Of a stretch of 64,000 nt of DNA, positions 57,696 to 64,000 are shown in pieces. Position 1 is the first letter of the stretch. Each line of letters begins with the position of its first letter. The translations under genes and the position numbers were made by a program. The notes beneath the pieces were generated by a model. That model searched no databases. It worked only from the letters and a program-made list of their open reading frames with translations, and was not told the DNA's origin. The DNA comes from Caulobacteraceae bacterium (GTDB lineage: Bacteria > Pseudomonadota > Alphaproteobacteria > Caulobacterales > Caulobacteraceae). The DNA lies in assembly GCA_003164925.1 (NCBI GenBank), contig PLRV01000010.1, positions 116,332-180,331 of the forward strand, read 5' to 3'.

Positions 57696-59909
57696 TCAGA
57701 AGGCGTAGGACAGGCCGCCGGTGATGCTGCGCCCTTCGCCGGCGGTGAACACCGCCGAGGACGCCGTCGCCAAGCCGGTGGCGGAGGAGAAGGAGGCGTA
57801 TTTCGTGCCGCCCAGGTTCTCGCCATCCACGAAGACCCGCCACTTCTGCCCCGGAGGGGCGTAGCCGATGTTGGCGCCGACCAGGGTGTAGGACGGTGCG
57901 AAGGTCTTGTTGAAGTAGTCGACCGGGTAGGGAGAGGGCGAGGACTCGACGCTGAGGCCGGCATAGAAGCCGGACTCGTGGCGGTAGTTCAGGCCGGCCT
58001 GATAGAAATATTTGGGCAGGCCCGGCAGCACGCCATAGCCGGCGGCCACGTCTTCGTGCGCGAAATGGAAGTTGTTCCAGGTGAAGGCCTGGCGCAGCGT
58101 CACGGTGTTGACGCCGTCCTTCCACAATTCGGTGTCCACCGACGCCTCGACCCCCTCGTGCACGGTCGGCCGGGCGTTCTCGGTGTAGGAAACGCCGTTA
58201 GGAACCGCGGGATTGACGTTCGGAAGGAGGGCGTAAATCGTCAGCAGTTCGTCATGGATCTGTTCGTTGTAGTAGTCGATGTCCCACTTGAAGCGGTCAT
58301 ACTGACCCTTGACGCCGAACTCGTAGTTGGTCCCGACCTGCTCCTTCAGATTGGCTTCGTTGAACGTGAATCCCCCCGTCGGCGTGGTGATGAAGCCGTT
58401 GTAATAGCTGTTCGAGTAAGTGGTGGAGCCGATCTTTTCCGAGAAGGTCGCGGACTGGGCGTAGCTGATGATCTGCGGCGCTTCGACCAACTGACTGATA
58501 TTGCCGTAGGCCTGGATCTGCGGCGTGATGTCGTAACGCAGGCCAATCCGCGGCGTGTAGTTGATGTACGTCTTGTCCAGGCGGGGGTTTATGCCCGCCG
58601 CCACAGGAGAGTACGCGGGGTTCGCAGGCGTGTATTTGACCCCCGGACCAGCGGGGGGGACGACGGGGTTATCGATCTCGTTGGTGCGGGTCTCATAAAG
58701 CCAGCCGATGCCGGTCACCAACCACAGTTTCTGCGTCAGTTGCAGGTCGTTGGCGGCCAGGACGGTGGTGTTTGACCCGCCGTATTTGACAAAACCGGTG
58801 GTCAGGCCGGTCGCGTCGTTGCTGGCGTAGGCGCCCGATCCCGGCAGGACATAGCTCGGTAGGACCGACAAGGTCGTATTGCTCTCGTGGCCGCCGAACA
58901 CCTCGTCCTTGCGCTTATAGGTCAGCGATCCGGTCAGGTCGCTGGTGGCCCAGAAGGTGCGGCTGGGCTCGTTGCCGTTGTGCAGCGGCGGGTTCTTGTA
59001 GGCTAGACCGAACAGCAGGCTGGAGTTGTCGTCGATCTGCCAGTTGGTCTTGTTGGCCACGAAGATCGACCCCATGGTCACGCGCGCCCCGGTGTAGGCG
59101 TTCGTCTGGGGCGCGCCCAGTAGTTGGCTGAGCGTTTGGGAGGAGATGTTCTCTTCGTACTGGCGCGCGTCCTCGAAATAGAAGCGCGTGTTCAGTTGGG
59201 GTGTGACCTGATAGCCGACATTGCCGATAAAGCGGCCGGCGGTGGCTTCGGAATTCTGCAGATAGCCGGCGGTCTGGTAGTGGGTCGCAGTGACATAGTA
59301 GTCCCACGGCCCGATCACCTGGCCTGAGCTGATCTGCTCGCGCTGGTAGCCATAGCTGCCGGCCTCCAGCCTGATCGCCAGGGGCGAGGAGTCGTAGCCG
59401 GTGTGCTGCACCAGATTGATCGCCCCGCCCAGCTGGGTGGCGCCGAATTCAAAGGCGTTGGCGCCCTTGTAGACCTCGATCCGTTGGTAGGCGTTGGGTT
59501 CGAAGGACTCATAGGGCGTGCCCAGCGCGCCGCTGAGCGGCAGGCCGTCGAATAGTACGTCAACGCCGTTGCCCCAGGTGAAGCCGCCCTTGGTGACGCC
59601 CGACCCGCGGATCGACAGGCGCGTGGCTTCGCCGCCGCTGGCCGATTGCGCGAACAGGCCGGGCACGTATTTCAACGCGTCGTCCAGGTTGGCGATGCTG
59701 GTGGCCTGGATCTGGTCGGCGGTGATCAAGCCTGTGCCGCCGGGCACGACGGCCAGGGTCGGCGCTTCCACGCGCTTGGTGGTCACGACTATCTGATTTT
59801 GCGACGCAGTATCGGCAGCCGAGTCGGTATCGGCGGCGTAGGCCGTTCCTCCTGCGGCCAACACGGCGATCAAGGCGGCCGAAGCCGCCAGTTCCATTCT
59901 CAAACTCAC
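57696..59909 (-). CDS. TonB-dependent outer-membrane receptor
   Basis: 737 residues from GTG 59909, seven bases after GAGGGA; a TTG at 59924 in the same frame is less likely. The start VSLRMELAASAALIAVLAAG parallels the VSSTYGLAASAAL start of the receptor at 54638. TonB-box-like NQIVVTTKRV, plug YVPGLFAQSASGGEATRLSI, VDVLFDGLPLSGALGTPYES and IEVYKGANAFEFGATQLGGA, and a barrel ending RSITGGLSYAF. It shares long stretches with the receptor at 54638 (for example SGQVIGPWDYYVTATHYQTA). Operator site 5 lies 92 bases upstream. Ligand unknown; sulfur context. Confidence 0.92.
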   Translation of the reverse strand: MSLRMELAASAALIAVLAAGGTAYAADTDSAADTASQNQIVVTTKRVEAPTLAVVPGGTGLITADQIQATSIANLDDALKYVPGLFAQSASGGEATRLSIRGSGVTKGGFTWGNGVDVLFDGLPLSGALGTPYESFEPNAYQRIEVYKGANAFEFGATQLGGAINLVQHTGYDSSPLAIRLEAGSYGYQREQISSGQVIGPWDYYVTATHYQTAGYLQNSEATAGRFIGNVGYQVTPQLNTRFYFEDARQYEENISSQTLSQLLGAPQTNAYTGARVTMGSIFVANKTNWQIDDNSSLLFGLAYKNPPLHNGNEPSRTFWATSDLTGSLTYKRKDEVFGGHESNTTLSVLPSYVLPGSGAYASNDATGLTTGFVKYGGSNTTVLAANDLQLTQKLWLVTGIGWLYETRTNEIDNPVVPPAGPGVKYTPANPAYSPVAAGINPRLDKTYINYTPRIGLRYDITPQIQAYGNISQLVEAPQIISYAQSATFSEKIGSTTYSNSYYNGFITTPTGGFTFNEANLKEQVGTNYEFGVKGQYDRFKWDIDYYNEQIHDELLTIYALLPNVNPAVPNGVSYTENARPTVHEGVEASVDTELWKDGVNTVTLRQAFTWNNFHFAHEDVAAGYGVLPGLPKYFYQAGLNYRHESGFYAGLSVESSPSPYPVDYFNKTFAPSYTLVGANIGYAPPGQKWRVFVDGENLGGTKYASFSSATGLATASSAVFTAGEGRSITGGLSYAF

Positions 59910-60000
59910 GTTCTTATCCCTCAAGTTTTTGGCGCCTCACTGCGGGCGCCGCTATGGCGTCGGCCCGTTGTGCGCAGGCGATGCGCGTGGGCCGCCTGCA

Positions 60001-60023
60001 ATTCCTACTGAAATAATAGGAAT
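60001..60023. promoter_or_regulatory. palindromic operator (site 5), upstream of TonB receptor
   Basis: ATTCCTA-CTGAAATAA-TAGGAAT: perfect 7-bp arms with the 9-base spacer. It is followed by an AT-rich stretch (60025-60110) with no gene. Confidence 0.7.
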
Positions 60024-60282
60024 AAGGGATGCGAAAATCGCTGATAGCAAAGCTAGTCGATTAGAAAAACTCCAAGCAATTTATGGGTAAGTATTTGAAA
60101 AACTTCGAGCGTACCTAGCCGATCAGGCCCTCGCGGAGACGGATAGGCTATTAGGGTAGGAATTTGCGCGCGGCTGCATCCTCGGAGACCGAATCGCGTC
60201 TCCGCAGCCCCGTAACTCGCGCAAATGTCAGCGGAATATCGGAGGGCTGTATGTCAGCTTCCTTATCGAGAGACTGAGTGGC

Positions 60283-60500
60283 GGTGCTGGCAGTCTAACA
60301 CAAACTTGTCTCCGGTTTGTGGCCTGGGGCTGATCTGGAGGCAAAATTGGTCAAGCCGATATCGTTCAAACGCCACCGTTTCTCGCCTGATGTGATCCGG
60401 TACGCCGTGACTCTTCTCGGTCGTTGGGTGAGTCCGCTTGTCGGCCCTGGCTCGAGCTTCGCTATCCGACGGCTCGAAATCCAACGACGTCAAGGGGCGT
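60283..60500 (+). mobile_element. IS6-type remnant (copy E, most diverged)
   Basis: The left end GGTGCTGGCAGTCTAACA is intact. A short open frame gives LVKPISFKRHRFSPDVIRYA, the IS6 transposase N-terminus, then diverges into unrelated sequence; no right end is visible. It differs from copies A-C at many bases, so it is probably an older or distinct insertion. The stretch 60500-60800 holds no recognisable gene; a GGCCGTCG/CGACGGCC hairpin occurs at 60703-60722. Confidence 0.55.
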
Positions 60501-60809
60501 AACAGGAAGCATAATAATCGGTAAGCACCATGCGGACGGCCAGATCGTCGTCGCCGGTCGGACCCGACGTTCGTCGCGCTGCGCCCGATCTGCGCTGAGG
60601 GTGAATCGGCTGTTCAGGGAATCCTGTCCCGCTGCGGCGGCGACGTCGAGACCTCCTGTGACTACCGGCGCCGACTGCATTCATGCATGACGGTGCGACA
60701 GGGGCCGTCGCTATCGACGGCCGATAATGTCGAACAAAATGAGTCGGGTAGAATATAGAAATATTTATAGAGGCAGCCATTCACGACGACACGCCGAAGA
60801 TCTTCTAAA

Positions 60810-61010
60810 GGCAAACCGCCTTGGCAGCTTGTGCTGGGTGATGTTTGCACTGCCTGGATGTTCGATCATGGCCGCTACAACGTCATGGCCGACGCCCGCA
60901 ATGTTACCGACAACCGCTTCATACCGGGCGGCATGTTTGTGTTAGCCAAACCCGGCCTCCCGATCGCCGGCTCCACCAACGCCCTGGGCGACTCCGCACA
61001 TTTGTCGTGA
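60810..61010 (+). pseudogene. TonB-dependent receptor C-terminal remnant
   Basis: The frame reads GKPPWQLVLGDVCTAWMFDH, then GRYNVMADARNVTDNRFIPG, GMFVLAKPGLPIAGSTNALG and an early stop. This matches the last barrel strands of TonB receptors (compare YSITAYVRNVADTRFIPNNW at the end of the receptor at 6636). A one-base shift near 60990 would restore the usual LRTFVVIPRR-like ending, so a frameshift sits in the last strand. All upstream parts of the receptor are absent. It precedes the cresol-dehydrogenase-like operon, as receptors do elsewhere in the window. Confidence 0.6.
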
Positions 61011-61100
61011 TCCCGCGCCGCCCGCGTCTGAAGCGGGCGGTCGATCGCAACGAGATGTGGGACCCCGCCTAACTCGATTTCCGGGGGGAGCAACTGAGAG

Positions 61101-61709
61101 ATGACCATGAGCAAACCTGTTCTTGCCCTTTCGCGCAGAGGCGCCATCGCCGGTCTCGGCGCGACCGGCGTCGGGCTGGCGGTGGCCGACCGCCTGGCCT
61201 CAAGACCGCTCGCTGGCGCCTCCCTGTACAAGATCGTTTACGACGATCGCGAGGTTGAAGGACGCCACTTCGGCGCGCGGTTCGCGGCTGCAGGGTTTGC
61301 GACCGCGACGGTGGGGGACGATCCCACCTGGCTATGGTTCGACGACCTGCATCATCACTGGCGCCGGGCGGGCGTCGCTGGCCTGACCACGCCTGCCGTG
61401 GCTTTATCGCTGAAATTAATGGCCGAGTTGGCCGGCGTGCGCGCCGTGATCTGGGGTCTTCACCAGATCGGTCTGGGCCGGACATCCCATGACCTCTCGG
61501 CGACGAAGCCGGCCCTGGCGGCTTGGAAACGCCAAGCCGATGCGGGCGCGGCGTGGACGGAGGCGCTGCACGGCATGATCGTGGCCGCCGCCGCGCAACC
61601 CACCGCCGCCGCCCGCTTCACCCATGCCAGCGGCGCACGCGAAGACGGCGCCAGGGAAATGGTGTCCTGGATGCTAGCGCCCGTTTCCAAAGGATCTGCC
61701 GGAACATGA
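61101..61709 (+). CDS. exported protein, possible Tat substrate, unknown function
   Basis: 202 residues. The N-terminus LALSRRGAIAGLGATGVGLA has twin arginines before a weakly hydrophobic Gly/Ala stretch, as in Tat signals. The mature part contains YKIVYDDREVEGRHFGARFA, WLWFDDLHHHWRRAGVAGLT and RAVIWGLHQIGLGRTSHDLS, with many histidines. I do not recognise the family. Its stop overlaps the ATG of the flavoprotein gene (ATGA), so it is translationally tied to it. Cresol-type operons in other bacteria also carry small accessory proteins of unclear role; equivalence is speculative. A start at 61107 is possible. Confidence 0.6.
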   Translation: MTMSKPVLALSRRGAIAGLGATGVGLAVADRLASRPLAGASLYKIVYDDREVEGRHFGARFAAAGFATATVGDDPTWLWFDDLHHHWRRAGVAGLTTPAVALSLKLMAELAGVRAVIWGLHQIGLGRTSHDLSATKPALAAWKRQADAGAAWTEALHGMIVAAAAQPTAAARFTHASGAREDGAREMVSWMLAPVSKGSAGT

Positions 61710-63322
61710 GCACGAAACTCCCGCCGGGCCTGGATCAGGGAACCTTCGACCTAGCCATCAAGGAAATGGCCGCGGTTGTGGGGAGTGAATGGGTCTTTAC
61801 CTCAGCCGACGACATCGACCTCTACCGCGACCCCTATTCTCCGAGGCGCGGTCAGCCCGACGAGAGCATTCCATCGGGCGCCGTCGCGCCGGACGACCTG
61901 GAGGAGGTCCAGGCGATCATGCGGATCGCCAACAAACACCGCGTTCCGATCTACCCGGTGTCGACGGGAAGAAATCTCGGATACGGCGGCGCCGCGCCGG
62001 TCCTGTCCGGCAGCCTGGTGCTCGATCTCAAGCGGATGAACCGCATCATCGAGGTCAACGAGGAACAGGCCTACGCCATCGTCGAGCCTGGGGTCAGCTA
62101 TTTCGATCTCTACCGGTATCTCCAGGACAACAAGATCAGGCTCTGGGTCGACTTTCCTGGGCCCGGCTGGGGAAGCCCCATGGGCAACGCCCTGGATCGA
62201 GGCATTGGCGGCTATCGCTACGAAACATCCATTCACTGGACTCAGCATTGCGGCCTGGAGGCGGTCCTGGCCAACGGCGACTTGGTTAGAACCGGCATGG
62301 GCGCCATGCCCAACGCCAAGACCTGGCCGGTGTTCAAATACGGATTGGGCCCCGACATCGATGGGCTATTCAGCCAGTCCAATTTCGGGGTCGTGACCAA
62401 GATGGGCTTTCGCATGACGCGGGAGCCCCAGGCGCTTATGTCGGGGACGGTCATCATTTCCCGGCACAGCGACATCCACAAGGCGATTCCCGTCCTGCGC
62501 CAACTGATCGATCAGGACATCCTGCGCTGCGCATTTGGCTTGATGAGCCCGGCCGTGGAGGATGCCTACAAGCTCGACTATCCGGAGGATGGGCCCTTCT
62601 GGAAGCTGATGGAGCGGACTGAACAGCCCAGCGACGCGGAATACGACGCCTTCTTCACGGCCGCTGGAAAGCCCGCCTGGACCGCGCTCATGACCTTCAT
62701 GGGCGTGGAAGAGGTGATCCTGGCGCAATGGGCCACGGTCAAGAAATGGCTCGGCGTCATCGACGGAGTCTCCTTCCAGGAGATGCCGATCACGCGGTTT
62801 CCGCTATCGGAAGAGCAACGCGCGAACACGCCGATGAAGATATGGGAGCCGAGCCTGTCCGCCTTCGCCATGGGGACCCGGGTTCAAGGGTGGCCCAACG
62901 CCAGCGCTGGACACATCTTCTTCTCGCCGATCTATCCAATGACCTCGCACGACATCTTGAGGGCTCGTTTCGAGTTCACGCACGTGCTGCGCAGGCACAA
63001 GCTGAGGACGGTAGACGCCAACATGGCCGTGCTGGCCGATCGCTATGGCGGCATCATCATGGGGCTGCGGCTTACACAAGACGCCGAAGAGAACGCCCGC
63101 GTCCGCGCGGCGTATTTGGACCTGGTCAAGGTCGGGGCGGAGCTCGGCTATGCGGAATACCGGACGCACGCGATGTTCATGGACGACGTCGTGGACACCT
63201 TTTCCTTCAACAATCACGCCTTGCTGAGACTGACCGAGACGCTCAAGGACGCCATCGATCCCAACGGCATCATCTCCGCCGGCCGCTACGGCGTCTGGCC
63301 GAAATATCTGAGGAAGAGCTGA
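61706..63322 (+). CDS. 4-cresol dehydrogenase/vanillyl-alcohol-oxidase-type flavoprotein
   Basis: 538 residues. VAO/PCMH-family FAD domain with the pyrophosphate loop PVSTGRNLGYGGAAP at residues 84-98, followed by YAIVEPGVSYFDLYRYLQDN and GPGWGSPMGNALDRGIGGYR. The substrate domain ends YAEYRTHAMFMDDVVDTFSF, NNHALLRLTETLKDAIDPNG and IISAGRYGVWP. Members oxidise 4-alkylphenols (p-cresol, eugenol, 4-ethylphenol) at the benzylic carbon, handing electrons to a cytochrome c when one is encoded beside them, as here. It overlaps the genes on both sides (ATGA before, TGATG after), so it is a tight three-gene operon. Confidence 0.88.
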   Translation: MSTKLPPGLDQGTFDLAIKEMAAVVGSEWVFTSADDIDLYRDPYSPRRGQPDESIPSGAVAPDDLEEVQAIMRIANKHRVPIYPVSTGRNLGYGGAAPVLSGSLVLDLKRMNRIIEVNEEQAYAIVEPGVSYFDLYRYLQDNKIRLWVDFPGPGWGSPMGNALDRGIGGYRYETSIHWTQHCGLEAVLANGDLVRTGMGAMPNAKTWPVFKYGLGPDIDGLFSQSNFGVVTKMGFRMTREPQALMSGTVIISRHSDIHKAIPVLRQLIDQDILRCAFGLMSPAVEDAYKLDYPEDGPFWKLMERTEQPSDAEYDAFFTAAGKPAWTALMTFMGVEEVILAQWATVKKWLGVIDGVSFQEMPITRFPLSEEQRANTPMKIWEPSLSAFAMGTRVQGWPNASAGHIFFSPIYPMTSHDILRARFEFTHVLRRHKLRTVDANMAVLADRYGGIIMGLRLTQDAEENARVRAAYLDLVKVGAELGYAEYRTHAMFMDDVVDTFSFNNHALLRLTETLKDAIDPNGIISAGRYGVWPKYLRKS

Positions 63323-63795
63323 TGGGTACACGCCCGTTCCTGTTGATGTTCGCCGGCGCATGCGCCTTGGGGGCGGCCAGCCCCGCTCTCAGCTACGACG
63401 AGGCGGACAAGCCCTCACGGGCCGAGCCGGCGCGCTCGTCGGCATGGGCGACCGTGACCTATCCCGATGGTTCGGCGCCTCACGGCAAGCTCGTGTTCGA
63501 GCGCGTCTGTGCCGCTTGCCATGGGCCAGCTGCGCCATCGCCAACGGGCCCCGGCGGGCCGGCGAGGGGCAGCAGCATGGGCGGCGGCCCGGCGGTCCCG
63601 CCCGGCACAGCGGAACTGCAGGTGAAGTACGGCGGCAAGATCCCAGCGGAGCTCGAGGAGCGGACCGATCTGAGTCCGGCGGCCGTCATCTACTTTGTTC
63701 GGCACGGCGTCGGGGTCATGCCTCCGATACGCAAGACGGAATTGAGCGACGCAGACCTCAAGAGTCTTGCGGACTACCTGGCGCACGGACGGTAG
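63322..63795 (+). CDS. cytochrome c subunit of the cresol-dehydrogenase-like enzyme
   Basis: 157 residues. The signal peptide is RPFLLMFAGACALGAASPAL. A single c-type haem motif CAACH lies in GKLVFERVCAACHGPA, with distal Met candidates in HGVGVMPPIRKTELSD (typical RHGVGVMPPI of PchC-like cytochromes) and a closing helix LKSLADYLAHGR. It would accept electrons from the flavoprotein and pass them to the respiratory chain in the periplasm. The insert with SPTGPGGPARGSSMGGGPAV is Gly/Pro-rich. Start TGATG overlap with the flavoprotein stop. Confidence 0.88.
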   Translation: MGTRPFLLMFAGACALGAASPALSYDEADKPSRAEPARSSAWATVTYPDGSAPHGKLVFERVCAACHGPAAPSPTGPGGPARGSSMGGGPAVPPGTAELQVKYGGKIPAELEERTDLSPAAVIYFVRHGVGVMPPIRKTELSDADLKSLADYLAHGR

Positions 63796-63923
63796 AACGC
63801 GTCCGGCGAACGTGGTCGCCGGTTCTTGAGCTAATAATCTGGTCGACGATAAGACGATAAGATGGAGACGGCCGCGCTGCTGCGTGAGCGGGCGCAAAGC
63901 AGGCCAGACGGAAAGCGAAAAGC

Positions 63924-64000
63924 ATGAGCAAGGGCGACAAGAAGGTCATCATCACTTGCGCGGTGACCGGATCGGTCCACACCCCGACCATGTCGGACGC
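63924..64000 (+). CDS. BKACE-family (beta-keto acid cleavage) enzyme, N-terminus only
   Basis: The first 25 codons read MSKGDKKVIITCAVTGSVHT, then PTMSD. KVIITCAVTGSxHTPTMS is the invariant start of 3-keto-5-aminohexanoate cleavage (BKACE, DUF849) proteins. These zinc enzymes condense beta-keto acids with acetyl-CoA and split them. The gene runs off the window at 64000, and GGAAAGCGAAA precedes the ATG. It lies 128 bases after the cytochrome gene and may belong to the same catabolic region. Confidence 0.75.
   Translation, partial: MSKGDKKVIITCAVTGSVHTPTMSD

Noticed and set aside
60424-60690. Short open frames on both strands between the IS6-type remnant and the receptor remnant
   Set aside because: No ribosome sites, signal peptides or recognisable motifs; composition is that of decayed intergenic DNA.
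1-64000. CRISPR arrays, tRNA or rRNA genes, riboswitches, integrase-type attachment sites
   Set aside because: No regularly spaced repeats, tRNA cloverleaf with CCA end, rRNA segments or integrase genes were recognised on reading; a covariance-model search would be needed to exclude small RNAs.

Overview
This 64-kb window looks like chromosomal or island DNA of a high-GC alphaproteobacterium. The best guess is Caulobacterales or Sphingomonadales: it has a three-gene proton-translocating transhydrogenase (pntAA, pntAB, pntB), five large TonB-dependent receptors, and many small secreted proteins of families common in those orders. The genus cannot be fixed from sequence alone. No rRNA, tRNA or CRISPR array was seen.

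Region by region. 1-4.1 kb: the tail of a short-chain dehydrogenase, a degenerate SDR-like protein, an acyl-CoA-dehydrogenase-fold flavoprotein and a canonical SDR, then an exported NTF2-like protein. 4.1-12.2 kb: a patchwork of secreted proteins (one DUF6152, three proteins with a GHWEGDTLVV-type motif, one NTF2-like), one TonB receptor, a LuxR remnant and two copies of a deleted IS6-family element. 12.4-27.2 kb: a redox and energy block. A FixJ-type regulator and a small membrane protein are followed by a minus-strand run (Zn-ADH, ALDH, pntAA-pntAB-pntB, Zn-ADH, old-yellow-enzyme) and a plus-strand run (STAS protein, NAD(P)HX repair enzyme, Zn-ADH, PPK2, CYTH protein). The last gene is broken and joined to a receiver-domain remnant. 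27.3-37.2 kb: a third IS6-type copy, then DUF6152, a large GHWEGDTLVV-like protein, two exported VOC proteins and a TonB receptor, divergent from an OmpR/CpxA-type two-component pair. A PhoB-like 7-4-7 direct repeat occurs three times here.

37.4-60.1 kb is the most coherent part: an organosulfur acquisition region. One apparent 12-gene minus-strand operon runs from a TonB receptor through periplasmic DUF6152 and GHWEGDTLVV proteins and two DUF6644 membrane proteins to an SsuD-like monooxygenase, an amidohydrolase-fold protein, a DszC/SfnB-like flavoprotein and an SsuABC importer. Around it are metY, a free methionine-(R)-sulfoxide reductase, an FAD/NAD(P)-binding protein and two further receptor operons. 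Five copies of a palindrome, ATTCCTA-N9-TAGGAAT, sit upstream of these units and nowhere else I could find, so they probably form one sulfur-responsive regulon.

60.2-64 kb: a decayed IS6-type copy, a TonB-receptor remnant, and a 4-cresol-dehydrogenase-like operon (unknown exported protein, VAO-type flavoprotein, cytochrome c), ending at the start of a BKACE-family gene.
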